Positions 31,325 through 41,524 of a stretch of 64,000 nucleotides of DNA are shown piece after piece. The stretch spans positions 7,580,971 through 7,644,970 of the forward strand of contig OZ038402.1 of the NCBI GenBank assembly GCA_964036045.1, written 5' to 3'. The notes beneath the pieces are model-generated. The model had not been told where the DNA came from, did no database searches, and saw only the letters and a list, made by a program, of their open reading frames with translations. The translations under genes and the position numbers were made by a program. Source of the DNA: Eutreptiella sp. 'Long Island Sound 2002'. Lineage: Eukaryota; Euglenozoa; Euglenophyceae; Eutreptiales; Eutreptiaceae. The first letter of the stretch is position 1; each line of letters begins with the position of its first letter.

Positions 31325-33010
31325 TAATGACGACGAAATCACAACGAAATCACTCTAATCCACATTTGTGGCTTCAAAAGTGCAAATATGGCTATTCAGG
31401 GGCACTTTTTGCACCCTCCGGACGATCATCTTGAGTAAAAGGCATGTGGGGTCACAATTTGTTGCTTGGCAAGCCTAACCGAGCTCTAGGGAAAAATTTC
31501 ATTAACGCCAAATCACACGGTAGCACAACAACATCAATGAAATCAACCATCGCGTGTTCAAAAGTGCAAATACAGCTGTTTGGGAGATTGTTGCCACCAA
31601 GTGTTTCTAGCACATTGCCTAAGCCGGCTACTTGGGTTGCCATCCAACGCGCGTTGCAATGCACGGTTTTCGCTTTGCAAGTTCTGATGTGTGTTGTGTG
31701 TTGTGTGTGTGATATTTCATCTGCCCATAACGAGACACATGACATGGGCAACAATCCCATTTGAAACCAGATGAAAATTTCCCCATAGCTCGTTAGGTCA
31801 CAAACATGATATGAGTGCAATGTGGGCAATGAAGCAATGGCAGCGCAAACACAAAGCCAGGCAATGTTCTCAAACTGCCTCAATTACGTCAATTATTACG
31901 GGTTGGAAATGTGGCAGGTTTGAGGGGGCTTAGCGCCCTCCAATCATTTACCTTGAGCAAAGAGCATTTGGGGTCATAATTTTTGGTTTACCAAGCCCGA
32001 ACCAACCTTAGGGACGAGGTTGAACAACTTGAAATCTCATGACATCTCCCCTAAATCTACCAATACTAGAATTACTCGTTAAAAAGGGCAAATATGGCTG
32101 TATGGAGGCAATTTTGGCACCCATCGTTCATTAATCATGAGCCAAGAGCATTTAGGGTCACATATGGTGGTTTGCCAACCCCAAACTAACCTTAGGAACA
32201 AGGTTGAGCAATTTGAAACCTCATGATACCTCCCCTAAAGCTACTTACACGAGAATTACATGTTAGATAGGGCAAATATGGCCGTTTTGAGGCAATTTTG
32301 GCTCTCGCCGTTCATTCATCTTGAGCCAAGAGCATTTAGGGTCACAAACGGTGGTTTGCCAAGGCCCAACTAACCTAGGGAACAAGGTTGAGCAATTTCA
32401 AATCTCATGACACTTCCCCTAAATCTACTTATACTAGAATTAGACGTCAAACAGGGCAAATAAGGCTGTTTTGAGGCAGTTTTGGCACCCACCGTTGATA
32501 TATCTTGATGCAAGAGCATGCAGGGTCACATATGGTGTTTTGCCAAGGCCAAGCTAACCTTAGGAACAAGGTGGAGCAATTTGAAATCTCATGATACCTC
32601 CCCTAAATCTACTTATACTAGAATTAGACGTCAAACAAGGCAAATATGGCTGTTTTGAGGCAATTGTGGCACCCGCTGTTGATACATCTTGATTCAAGAG
32701 CATGTAGGGTCACATATGGTGTTTTGCCAAGGCCAAACTAACCTTAGCAACAAGGGTGAGCAGTTTGAAATCTCATGATACCTTCCTTAAATCTACTTAT
32801 GCGAGATTTACAAGTTAAAAAGGGCAAATATGGCTGTTTTCGGGCAATTTTGGCACCCGCCACTCAATTATCTTGATGCACCACCATTTAGGGTCAAATA
32901 TTGTGGTTTGCACAGGCCAAACTAACCTTAGGGAGAACCTTGACGTATTTGAAACCTCATGAGACGTCCCCGAAATCCACTCATGCCGCTTTCTTCGTGA
33001 AAAAGTGCCA
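31325..33010. repeat. Right subterminal satellite of X, 184-bp units
   Basis: The phrase tcatgayaycyyccc follows an exact 184-bp step at 32037, 32221, 32405, 32589, 32773 and 32957. Each unit also carries gcatttagggtcaca, aactaacctta and gcaaatatggctgtttt. More diverged units extend left to ~31325, interrupted at about 31620-31930. The unit is unlike the left satellite in sequence but nearly the same length. Confidence 0.9.
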
Positions 33011-33237
33011 AAAAAGGCCCGAAAAGGCGGTATTTTGGAAAGATCTCCCTAAAGGTTGATGGGATGACCCTCATTTGATCACAGGAGCAAGATATGATTG
33101 CGATTGGCAGATTGCGCCTCTTTAATCTGCTTAACAGCGCACAGAATTGGCACAAATCTCGCAAAATGAGCTAAAAATGCTTGCGGGGGCGGGAAAATCG
33201 CGACCGCGGCGGTTTCAGCGGTAGTCCGGCAACTGAA

Positions 33238-33272
33238 TTTTGGGATCTGGCGACATCGTAAAATCATATGTG
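33238..33272 (-). repeat. Right terminal inverted repeat of X
   Basis: Read on the minus strand it starts CACATATGATTTTA and ends ATCCCAAAA, matching the left end of X at 27 of 35 positions. Confidence 0.7.
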
Positions 33273-36200
33273 GACCGTGGGAAGAGTGCAACTCCCCGAC
33301 GGTCCCATCTTTGTGCCTGAGGACTCAGACACAGCTATGCAGGCCCCTGAGTGGGCCAGTTTCTTATCCATCGTCGATGGATCTCTCAATCCTGTACCCC
33401 TGTGTGACCCAGACCAGGTGCTACTGAAAGAGGTCAGGGCTGAAAATCGTGGTCTGACTCTTTCTGATCTCAAAAATTGATCTCCTGAGCACCCATCTGC
33501 CAGACTTACAGGGTGTGAATCTCCCGATGGCTATCTGGAACCTGCAGCTATTAAGGAGGATGCTGACGACCAACTGTCTGAGATCGCCAGCACTATTCCT
33601 CCTGTTGATCCCAGCTGTGTTGAGCTAAAACACAGTGCCTTCCTAGCCCAGCTGTTGCTGGAGGAGGTAGATCTAGAGTCAACCTCAGAACCCACTTCCC
33701 CTGTTGGGAAACCGGTGCTACACATGCAGCTTATGCACACAGGTGACCCCGTGGCCCGGAGTCGTGATGCTCTAGCGCGGCCTGCTTCTAATAGCATGCC
33801 ACTGTCTGAGCATGACACTCAGGAAATCCGACGGCTGTTGTACCTGAAGGCCGAAGGTATTGAGCGCCAAGAGCGACTGCAATACCTCAGACAGACCTGG
33901 AAATCCTCCATCTGGTCTGAGGAGGACGATGATTCCTATACGCTGCCTGATCCTGGGATACCGCTAGTGTATTCTTTGCACTATGGGCAGCAATGTTCCC
34001 CTGAGTGGGACGATGGTTCTGTACCTGCCGAAACTGCTGATGGGCAGAAAAAGAAAGAACATGGGTAGAGCAACCTCCATGCTGAGGAGGAATTCCTGCA
34101 GAAAATCGAGAGTCTTAACCTTGACCCCCGACTGAAGTAACTGCTGCTAACCTATGAGAAGGTGTTCGGCGCCTTGCCGCCCCCCCTCTCTTGTAAAAGA
34201 CTGGTCCAGATGGACCTGAAACTGAAACCTCAATTTGAAGAGACGCGACTGAGGCGTCCTCCCTATCCTGCTCCACAGGAATAGGTTGAGAAAATCGAGT
34301 GCCAGATCCACGAATGTATTGATACTGGCCTCGTGGAGGAATATGAGACGGGGGACTACCCCCATCACTGCAGTCCCTGTTTCCTGGTTGCTCAACCAGG
34401 GTCGACTGCCCTACGACTGGTTGTTGACTATGGTGAGGTCAGCAAGAAAACCCAGAACCACTCAGGGAGTATTCCTAACATGGAAAATACCCTGGAGTGT
34501 ATTGCCAAATGCAGGTACAAGACTAAAATGGACAAACGCAGTGATTTCTGGCACGTAGACCTAACCGCCGCAGCTCAGGAGCTGCTGGCTTTTATAACCC
34601 CTAAGGGTCGTGTTTTTAAATGGAAGGTCATTCCTTTCGGAGTGGTTAATGACCCAGCGCTCTTCCGGGAGCTAATGAACAAAATTTTGTACATACTGAG
34701 GCGCAGACCTCCAGTACAGGAGTTGATTTCTTGGGGTGCAGAAACGGAAGCCCACATCGACGACGTGAGTTTGGGTACTAATACCCAAGAGGACCATGTC
34801 CTTCTCCTCCGGGAATTTCTCATTGTTTGTCAAGAAAACCATCTCCAAATCAAACTCGAAAAATGCGAGTTTATGAAAGAGGAGATGGAATATTTGGGTT
34901 TCGACGTGGAATATGGCTGGTGAAAACCAGCCGCGTCTAAGATGCAGCCCCTACAGGACATGCAGATTCGTGATGAGCCTAAGAAGGGTCTACACAACGT
35001 GAGGAGTTTTGTGGGCGCCTGTACCTTCTTTAGGCGTCACATCCACAATTTTACCTACTCCTCTACCCCCCTCACTGACCTAATCAAGAAAACTACTCCC
35101 TGGAGGTGGACCGCCAGAGAGGAGGAGTGTTTCCAGGAGTTGAAGAAGAAATTTGCCTCCTCCAACTACCTGGGAGCCCCCCACCCTAAGCGCGAGATAG
35201 TCCTGATCACTGATGCCAGTGATGTAAGGGGGGGTGGAACAATCTACCAATGGGAGGAGCTTAACCAAGCTGAACTAACCCACTGCCAATATCGTACTAG
35301 TGGACCGAACCGTGATGGTTCCTTGAAACATGACTATCCTACCAGTGAGTGGGGGCCTTGTGCCACTGAGACACTAGAATTGGAAATGGAACCAAGCGCG
35401 TTTCAATTACAGCACCTATGACCAGGAACTCCTGGCCGGTATGTTGGTGCTTTCGTCACGATCCCGACCTCTGGGATCTAACCCTATTGCTTGCCTTTGT
35501 GACCAGGAACCTGTGAAGTCTTTTCAGAGGGGCCCACCACCAGAGAAAGCAAAACTAAAGCGGTGGTGGACTTACCTGAGCCAGTTCAGGCTGACAGTTC
35601 ATCATATCCCCGGTATAAAAAATGAACTGTCTGACTATAAATCGCGCAATAACTTCGATGCGCTCATAGGTGAGAGCTCTGAGGCGCTCTCCAAAGAGGC
35701 CTTCCAGCGTATGGATGTCCAACTTGACCTGTCCATGCGCACTGCTGGAACCCTGGAGGGTTGGAGCCTAACCGACTATCAGGCGGAGTATGAAGAAATT
35801 CTCCAAACCCTGTGCACTGGTCTCGAACCCCGTGTCATTGACGGGCACCGGTGGTATAAAAACAATCAGTACCTCTTCTACGAGGACCGTATTGTTGTGC
35901 TTGAGGCACGACTGGATGCATGCCTACAGTGGTCCCATCTCAGTCTTGGTCACACTGGCTCTAATCGCTCAGTGGACTTCTTCCGTGAGTGTTCCTACTC
36001 TAGTCTAACCATGACTGAACTGAGGTCTCGTATGCAGACCATTGTGGATGCTTGTTGCTGTCATGCCAGCCAGCAGAGCAACAGTAGGGATAGGGGACTG
36101 ATTTCCAGCCTACCCATACCCTATTCTGCTAACTCTCTTCTCTATGTGGATTTCTTTTCACGGCCTACCATGCTTCGGCGGCTATGATAGTTGCCTAGTG

Positions 36201-36321
36201 GTCACCTGTGGCCTATCTTGCTTCACCCGTGTGTTCCCATGCAAGAAGAAAATCACAAGTGAGCAGACTGTGAAAATGTTGGTCGAACAATGGTTCGAAC
36301 CCTACGGGGCAACTAAGCGGG
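33273..36321 (+). pseudogene. pol: Element B pol, 3' part: RT, RNase H, integrase (truncated)
   Basis: Resumes exactly where B was cut (VGRVQLPDGP) and follows D almost residue for residue, but stops interrupt it (33478, 34066, 34138, 34285, 34921). The RT segment 34333-34923 keeps FLVAQPGS, FKWKVIPFGV and IDDV. RNase H (LITDASD) and the integrase HHCC zone (LGHTGSNRS, C-C) follow. Frameshifts fall near 35400 and 36180. It is cut at 36321 within the integrase core (EQWFEPYGA) by the LTR of F, so integrase is incomplete. Confidence 0.82.
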
Positions 36322-36406
36322 AGAAAGATGTCCTTTATGCCCTAGATATTTTGATGAAATCCTGCAGGTTTTGAACTTGTAAACCCAAACCAAAGCAGCA
36401 AGTAGA
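36322..36406 (-). repeat. Left fragment of the 3' LTR of element F
   Basis: 85 bp matching the end of the B/D-type LTR (AGAAAGATGTCC...CAGCAAGTAGA). It stops at GTAGA where element C inserted; the rest of this LTR resumes at 58658. It marks the 3' end of F inside B's integrase. Confidence 0.8.
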
Positions 36407-37192
36407 AGAAAAGTTTATAGTGGTTTCAACACTGTGTTTTTGTCTCTCCTGCTGCTTGCTGTTCGTGTAGGGTTTCCTGCTGCTTGTTTTGGAAGATGAA
36501 AAGCTTTTGTTTGCTGAAATACAGTCAATCCAGGATAGCCCAAGCCAGAGGTGTGCAAGGAGAAGAGAATCAGGATCAAAGCATGAAGGGCTGCAGTGTA
36601 AACAGTGAAAGATGAAAGGATATTCACAGAAACTGCAACTCAGGTCAAATCGGATTGCATATTCACAAAGATAGCTGAAATGTTTTGGAAAAGAGTTGGA
36701 AAACTGCCCCATGGTCACTCTATCTCCATAGTGCCATCTCAGGAGATGTGCACTCTTTGTTTGGGGTCCCATATGTGCTGAGGTGGCAGGGCATGTGGCG
36801 ATGAGGTCACTGCCATGTCACATGGGATCTTCCTACTTAGCTAGGCTGACCAGGAATTGAACCCAGGACCTCTCAAAAAGAGGTGCCCAGCCCCCTAGGG
36901 TGCATACCACTAGGACAGCTAAGAAGTCATGGAAAAACATAGATAAATTCATAGGCTCTGCCTTGGATTTGTCAGTGCTCAGTCAACTCAGGAAAAGATG
37001 ATTTGCCTCACATTGAAAGGGGATTAAGGGGTCCACTCCATATCCTGATTGGGTGTTTGGTTCCATAGGTCAAAATGTGTTATCACCACTTTTGGTGGGG
37101 CCAATACTAAGATAGAAATGCCTGGATGCTCAGTGCATCCCTAATACAACTAGAGTATGCCTCAAAGCATTGGAAAAGCACTTTTTCTTACT
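36407..37192 (-). repeat. 3' LTR of element C
   Basis: Reads on the minus strand AGTAAGAAAAAGTGC...AACTTTTCT; the same sequence with about 12 substitutions is at 57872-58657. The termini are inverted-repeat-like (AGAAAAG) but are not TG/CA. Confidence 0.9.
36836..36923 (-). other. tRNA-like segment in the LTR of C
   Basis: On the minus strand, CTTAGCT and AGCTAAG pair as a perfect 7-bp closing stem around an A-box-like TCCTAGTGGTATG, an arm ACCTCT-TTTT-GAGAGGT like a long variable arm, and a B-box-like GGGTTCAATTCC. The spacing after the T arm is ~7 nt too long for a real tRNA. The second copy is at 58301-58388. It may give Pol III-type promoter activity or descend from a tRNA-derived SINE. 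Confidence 0.5.
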
Positions 37193-39449
37193 CCCCCCCT
37201 GTGCTGTGGTGGCCACGACTGTCGCATTTTAGGAAAAAGGGATTTTTTCTTGGCCTTTCCTTGGTTTCCACATCTACTTTAAAATACCTATAGTTTCCCT
37301 CACACAGAAAAATGGGCGCTCACCATGGCTGGCGCTCTTTTGCTGCTCTGTTTGTAACAATTCCTACAGAAGACGCAGCGCTCATGGCGCTGCCGGGGCT
37401 CCTGTGGCTTGGTTGGGTTAGTTTGGGAGCATGCCAAAACATGTGCATGTGCATCCCTCCCTCCAAGACGCAGCGCGACACAAACCCAACGCAAGACACA
37501 ATATACACACTCGCATGGCCTCTCGTAAACCTGCTGGCGACCTGTGACCTGTCTTAGGGCGAAGGGAGTCGTAAAAAAATTTAATTGCCCTTTGGTGGGG
37601 TCTTGGGTTCTGCTCAGTCTCTCCAGGCTGCTGCGTTTCAGCCCGAACACGGCCTACTCAGCGAGGCTGCGCGTGGGTATCTGCAGAGGCAGGAATGGGA
37701 GAATTATGGATGAATCCACGCAAAAGCGAAGCGACGACACCAAAATCCGTCAAATGACGGACTAGAATTTTTCTAAGACAACACACCTGAGCAGAATCCA
37801 ATTGTGCATCAGAAGCACATTTTTATAAAAATTATAGTCATCTCTAGATTTTTTGAATCAAGAAATTCCTACGCATAAAAAGGCGGCGCGCAGGAGCGGC
37901 TCCTAGCGAAGCGCCGGAAAATGCAGAAATAATGGCATTATAAACGTATGTCTCACGTAGTCTTGAAAATGACGAGACACACATTAATAAATAAACATAC
38001 AGATTCCACCTACACTAATAGAAGTACCAAAAATTCAAGAATTCGAAAATCAACGAAAAAGACTTCAATGAATCAGGTATAAACTACAGGTATGCTCGTC
38101 TCGTATGCCGCATACACATGGCTCGTCTCGTGTCTCCGTGAACGAGTCTTGTAGCAGCGCTGACAACGATAGGACGCGATAGAGGGATTGATTAGAAAGA
38201 TTGCAGATGATTAGAGGTCAGATCAGGGTGATTAGACATACACAGAAATTGCATAGCAACGTTCTTCGCGTGCGCCCCGTTTTTCTCCTCACCTTGCTTC
38301 ACTCTCCAGCGGTAGGTAAGGTAGGTACGCCCAGGTGGGGCCACCCCCTGGTGGAGTTCGAGATTGCGGTTAAGATGGGCAGGTTTGTCCAACACAGTCG
38401 TGCATGCTCGTGCATTCACACACGCATTAAAGGGTAGGCCACGCGAAGTGCGCACGGTAAACCTTGTTTAGGCTACCCAGGGGCTCCTTGGTACGTTCTT
38501 TAAGAGAACCTGAGGAGTCCCTTAACGCTTGCTTGCTTGACAGGGGAGCTGATCTTCAGCGCGTTTGCGGACAGTGTATTATAGGTCACACTGAGAAGGG
38601 TATAATACCTGGAGTGTGGCTTGGTTCCTCCGCCGCAAACACCCCTTCATTTGCCTTTGCTTTACAGATGGGCAGGTAGGGTGATTGGTGCAGCAGCATA
38701 CCATTTTTTTCATGCCCTGCTAAACAAGGGCGCAGATCACACAAACAAGTAACCCCCCCCTGCCTGTGGCAGAGCAGGGAGCCGACCCCATCGACATCTG
38801 CGCCGTGCACGAAAGAGCACCTCTTCCCTCCAAGCCCTAGCAGGGGAAACACGTTGTGGCGTCCCCTGTTAGGCCACAGTTGCTTAGCAGTCTCTTGTCT
38901 TCTTCACAGGAGGGTTGCTAGGACCCACGACATGTTCTTCAACAACACCCAGTAGAGTGTGCGTGTAGGAGTGGTAGTCCTGAGTGGGGGCTTGAGCCGG
39001 TTGCAGCAGTGCTCGCCCACCAGGATGGTGCCACTGTAGGGTGTGTAGGACCTGTAGTGCGTGTGTCACTGTCCCACCCGTTTCCTGCAATTTTAGCAGG
39101 GTTGGTGGGCTGTGGCAGTGGTTAGGTCAGTGTTTTGGCCACTTAGCAAAACGGCGTTTTCAAGCCTTCATACCTTTTGGCCACCCCTCCCTGTAGTAGA
39201 CCGATAGGTAGGGAAAACAATACCTGGATTAGTACGCTGGGTATTCCCCAAAGGTTTTGCGCCAGCACAGAAATTGGGCGCTTAGGGGAGGGGAGACCCA
39301 GGGCGTACCCCGTGGCATCAATTAGCCAACCCTCCAGGTTTAGCAAGCGTGCAGACTTGGGTATAACTAGGACACCACTTCTGTGGCTTGCTCTCAGGAC
39401 CTTAGGAATAGCACACTCACACATACGCTTTGGCAGGTAAGGGTAAGGT
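37193..39449 (-). other. Element C 3' noncoding region, with a block conserved in D
   Basis: 2.3 kb between the pol end and the 3' LTR, with no supportable gene. The 37193-38250 part shows nothing recognised. From about 38290 to 39300 it aligns with D 46400-47340, sharing runs such as the phrase around tataataccyggagtgtggc, GTACGTTCTTTAAGAGAAC and CAGCACAGAAATTGGGCGC. Hairpins are conserved (38484-38517; stem GCGCC/GGGCGC at about 39251-39274). Pyrimidine-tract-CAG-G motifs occur on the + strand. Confidence 0.6.
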
Positions 39450-40262
39450 TCAGTCCCTAGCTTTAGTCTTGGAGGCAAGCGTCTCAGCGAGCCTCAGCAA
39501 CTCACCAAGGTTGTTCTGGGACAAGTAGTCAACCAGAACTGAGTTTAGGCGTCCCTCAGGTAGAACAAATGCAGAGAAGGGCTCCCAGGTGGCCTCTTCG
39601 ACTCCAAACCCTTCCCAGAGGGTGAGGAAGCGCCAACCCTGGCGATAGCGGTGGCGTAGGACAGAGTTCACAAGGTAGAAGCCCTCCTTAGCCATCTCCT
39701 CGGCGTTCATGTCGGGGAGTTCACCTTCAACTTCCATAGGGCTGGCAGCCCCTTGTAGGTCCAGAGCGGCGATTTCCTCGTCGTTCAGCTCCCACTCCTC
39801 CCCACAGAGGTCTTCAGGATCATAGTAGCGCTTCAGGTGTTGGGCAGCGCACACCAGGGTCCCCCCTAGACGGGGAGAACACCGCACGGTGATACGGTGT
39901 CCATCCACTGATAGAATCTTGTACGGCCCGAAGTATGGGTCATCGCTGGTAGAGCGTGGCCAGGCGGTTAGTCGACTGTGGTGCACCAGCACCCAGTCCC
40001 CCTCTTGATAGCTGGCCGGTACTCGGTGCTTGTTCTTCTTGTTCCACTGACGCTCCCTCACTCTCTGGAGCATAGCCTCGGCCTTGTCCACCTTCGCTTG
40101 TTGCTCTTGGACCCATTCACCCACAGAAGAATGGGTGTCCTCTGGATAGGGGGCATGTAGGAACCATGCCGGGCGCCCTAGGAATAGCTCATGGGGCGAG
40201 TAGCCAGTAGCTGAACTCTCTTCGGAGTTCATCATCAAGGATATGACGGGGAGTAGTCTCAT
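39450..40262 (-). pseudogene. pol: Element C integrase C-terminal part and chromodomain-like end
   Basis: Continues the integrase in a shifted frame after ~40262: MNSEESSATGYSPHELFLGRPAWF, a basic segment with HSRLTAWPR and YFGPYKI (GPY/F-like), then GFYLVNSVLRHRY...FLTLWEGFGVEEATWEP, laid out like a chromodomain. D has the same region in one frame. The stop is at 39450. Confidence 0.8.
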
Positions 40263-41524
40263 CCAGTCTCTGGTGCGTTCAGTTTTGCACCATATCCGTT
40301 ATTCTCCTTCAGGACACGGATCTGTCGCTCACATAGGGGGTTGCTCGTGTGAGAGTAGGGAATCCCCGTAGACACCTGGACATTGAGGGATCTCAGGACC
40401 CTCTTGTACCAGCCAGTATCTGAGCGTACTCGTACGTCCTCATCGGAGTTGATCTCCTTGGGCGCCCCATAGACACAAAACCACTCCTCCAGGAGTATCT
40501 TGATAGTTTCCTCTCCGGTAATGTGCTTGGTACATGGGAACACCCTGGTAAACCTGGTCAACCCACAGGTTACCACGAGGGCGAAGTCATAGTCCCCGAA
40601 CTTCGGCATCTCCGTGTAGTCCACGTATAGAACACTGTTAGCACAGTGAGGGATGGGCAGGGTCGAGTAGAGACCTCTGTCCCTGATATCCCCTGGTTTA
40701 CAGGACCTGCACGGGCACTTGTCCACAATAGGCTGGAGGGTTTTCCGCAGTTGGTCGTCAGTCCACGTAGTGTGGAACCACTGCTTGAACAGCCTCAGGG
40801 TGCGGTCAGCACCCACATGACCGCTGGACTCATCGGTCCACTTCAGCAGCGCTGGGACTCTGTCACTAGGCACCACAATGCGGTCCTCGTGCCAGAGGTA
40901 GCTCTTGTCCCTCTTCCAATGGTCTTGGTTGACCAGGAGGGGTTCAAAGCGTTTCTCCAGGCGCTTGTAGATACCCCCAAACTCCTTCAGGTACTCCGAT
41001 TGTTGGAGTCCATCCAGGGGGCGTATCATCGTCATGTTGAGGTCCAAGTGGACGTCCATACAGCTGAACGCCTCCTCAGCCAGCGCTTCAGACCGGGCAC
41101 CAATCAGGGCGTCGAAGTTGTTGCGGCTGATGTAGTCGGCACACTCGTTCTTCACTCCCTGGATATGGTGTACCGTCAGCCGTAGTTGACTGAGGTAGGT
41201 CCACCAGCGCCGTAGCTTGGCCTTCTCAGGTGGGGGACCCTTCTGGAAACTGCGTACCTGTTCTTGGTCGCACAGCCAGACCACAGGGTTACTCCCCAAT
41301 AGTCGTGGTTGTGAGGATAGCACCAGCATACCCGCGAGCAATTCCTGCTCATAGGTGGAGTAGTTCCCCCTGGCCTGGTTCCACTTCCAGTTCCAGTGGC
41401 CCAGAGGTACTAGGACCCACTTGTCGTCAGGGTAGCTGTGCTTGAGGGTTCCATCTCGTTTGAGACCTTCCGTCCCCCATTGGGAAATGGCCGAGTCGAA
41501 CTCCTCCTTCTCTAGTGCTTGCCA
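40259..41524 (-). pseudogene. pol: Element C RNase H end and integrase core
   Basis: Same frame as the upstream RT part, after a TAA at 41525-41527 that replaces a Gln codon of D (CAA to TAA). It contains LGHWNWKWNQARGNYSTYEQELL (RNase H end), the integrase HHCC zone (SSGHVGADRT ... CPCRSC), the core Asp in YVDYTE, SDEDVRVRS, and NPLCERQIRV with the Glu. A frameshift near the overlap with 40262 ends it. Relative to D it is missing a few codons there. Confidence 0.82.

Larger units (their letters stand above)
18417..33272. mobile_element. Insertion X: 14.9-kb composite element with terminal inverted repeats
   Basis: The ends are fixed by where B's coding sequence stops and resumes. The first 35 bases and the reverse complement of the last 35 agree at 27 positions without gaps; both start CACATA and share TCCCAAAA. 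Inside each end lies a tandem satellite (left ~187 bp, right 184 bp). The core holds minisatellite blocks, a LINE and an RT-like ORF. The terminal CAC and subterminal repeat arrays recall CACTA/EnSpm transposons, but no transposase is recognised and a target duplication is not clear (0-3 bp). The core elements probably arrived later as passengers. Confidence 0.68.
14696..36321 (+). mobile_element. Ty3/gypsy-like element B, decayed, split by insertions X and F
   Basis: B is visible in two pieces, 14696-18416 and 33273-36321, separated by X. The split is proved by element D: its protein reads straight through the position where B stops (LDRM) and resumes (VGRVQLPDG). B then ends inside integrase at 36321, where the minus-strand LTR of element F begins; its remaining integrase and 3' LTR should lie beyond F, outside the window. 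Many stops and frameshifts mark it as old. LTR family, gag, protease and polymerase are the same family as D. Confidence 0.85.

Noticed and set aside
18417-33272. X as a Maverick/Polinton
   Set aside because: The terminal repeats are far too short, and no protein-primed polymerase, capsid protein, packaging ATPase or Polinton integrase is seen.
36836-36923. Functional tRNA gene
   Set aside because: Spacing between the T arm and the acceptor strand is wrong, the anticodon arm is unclear, and it lies in duplicated LTRs; tRNA-like only.
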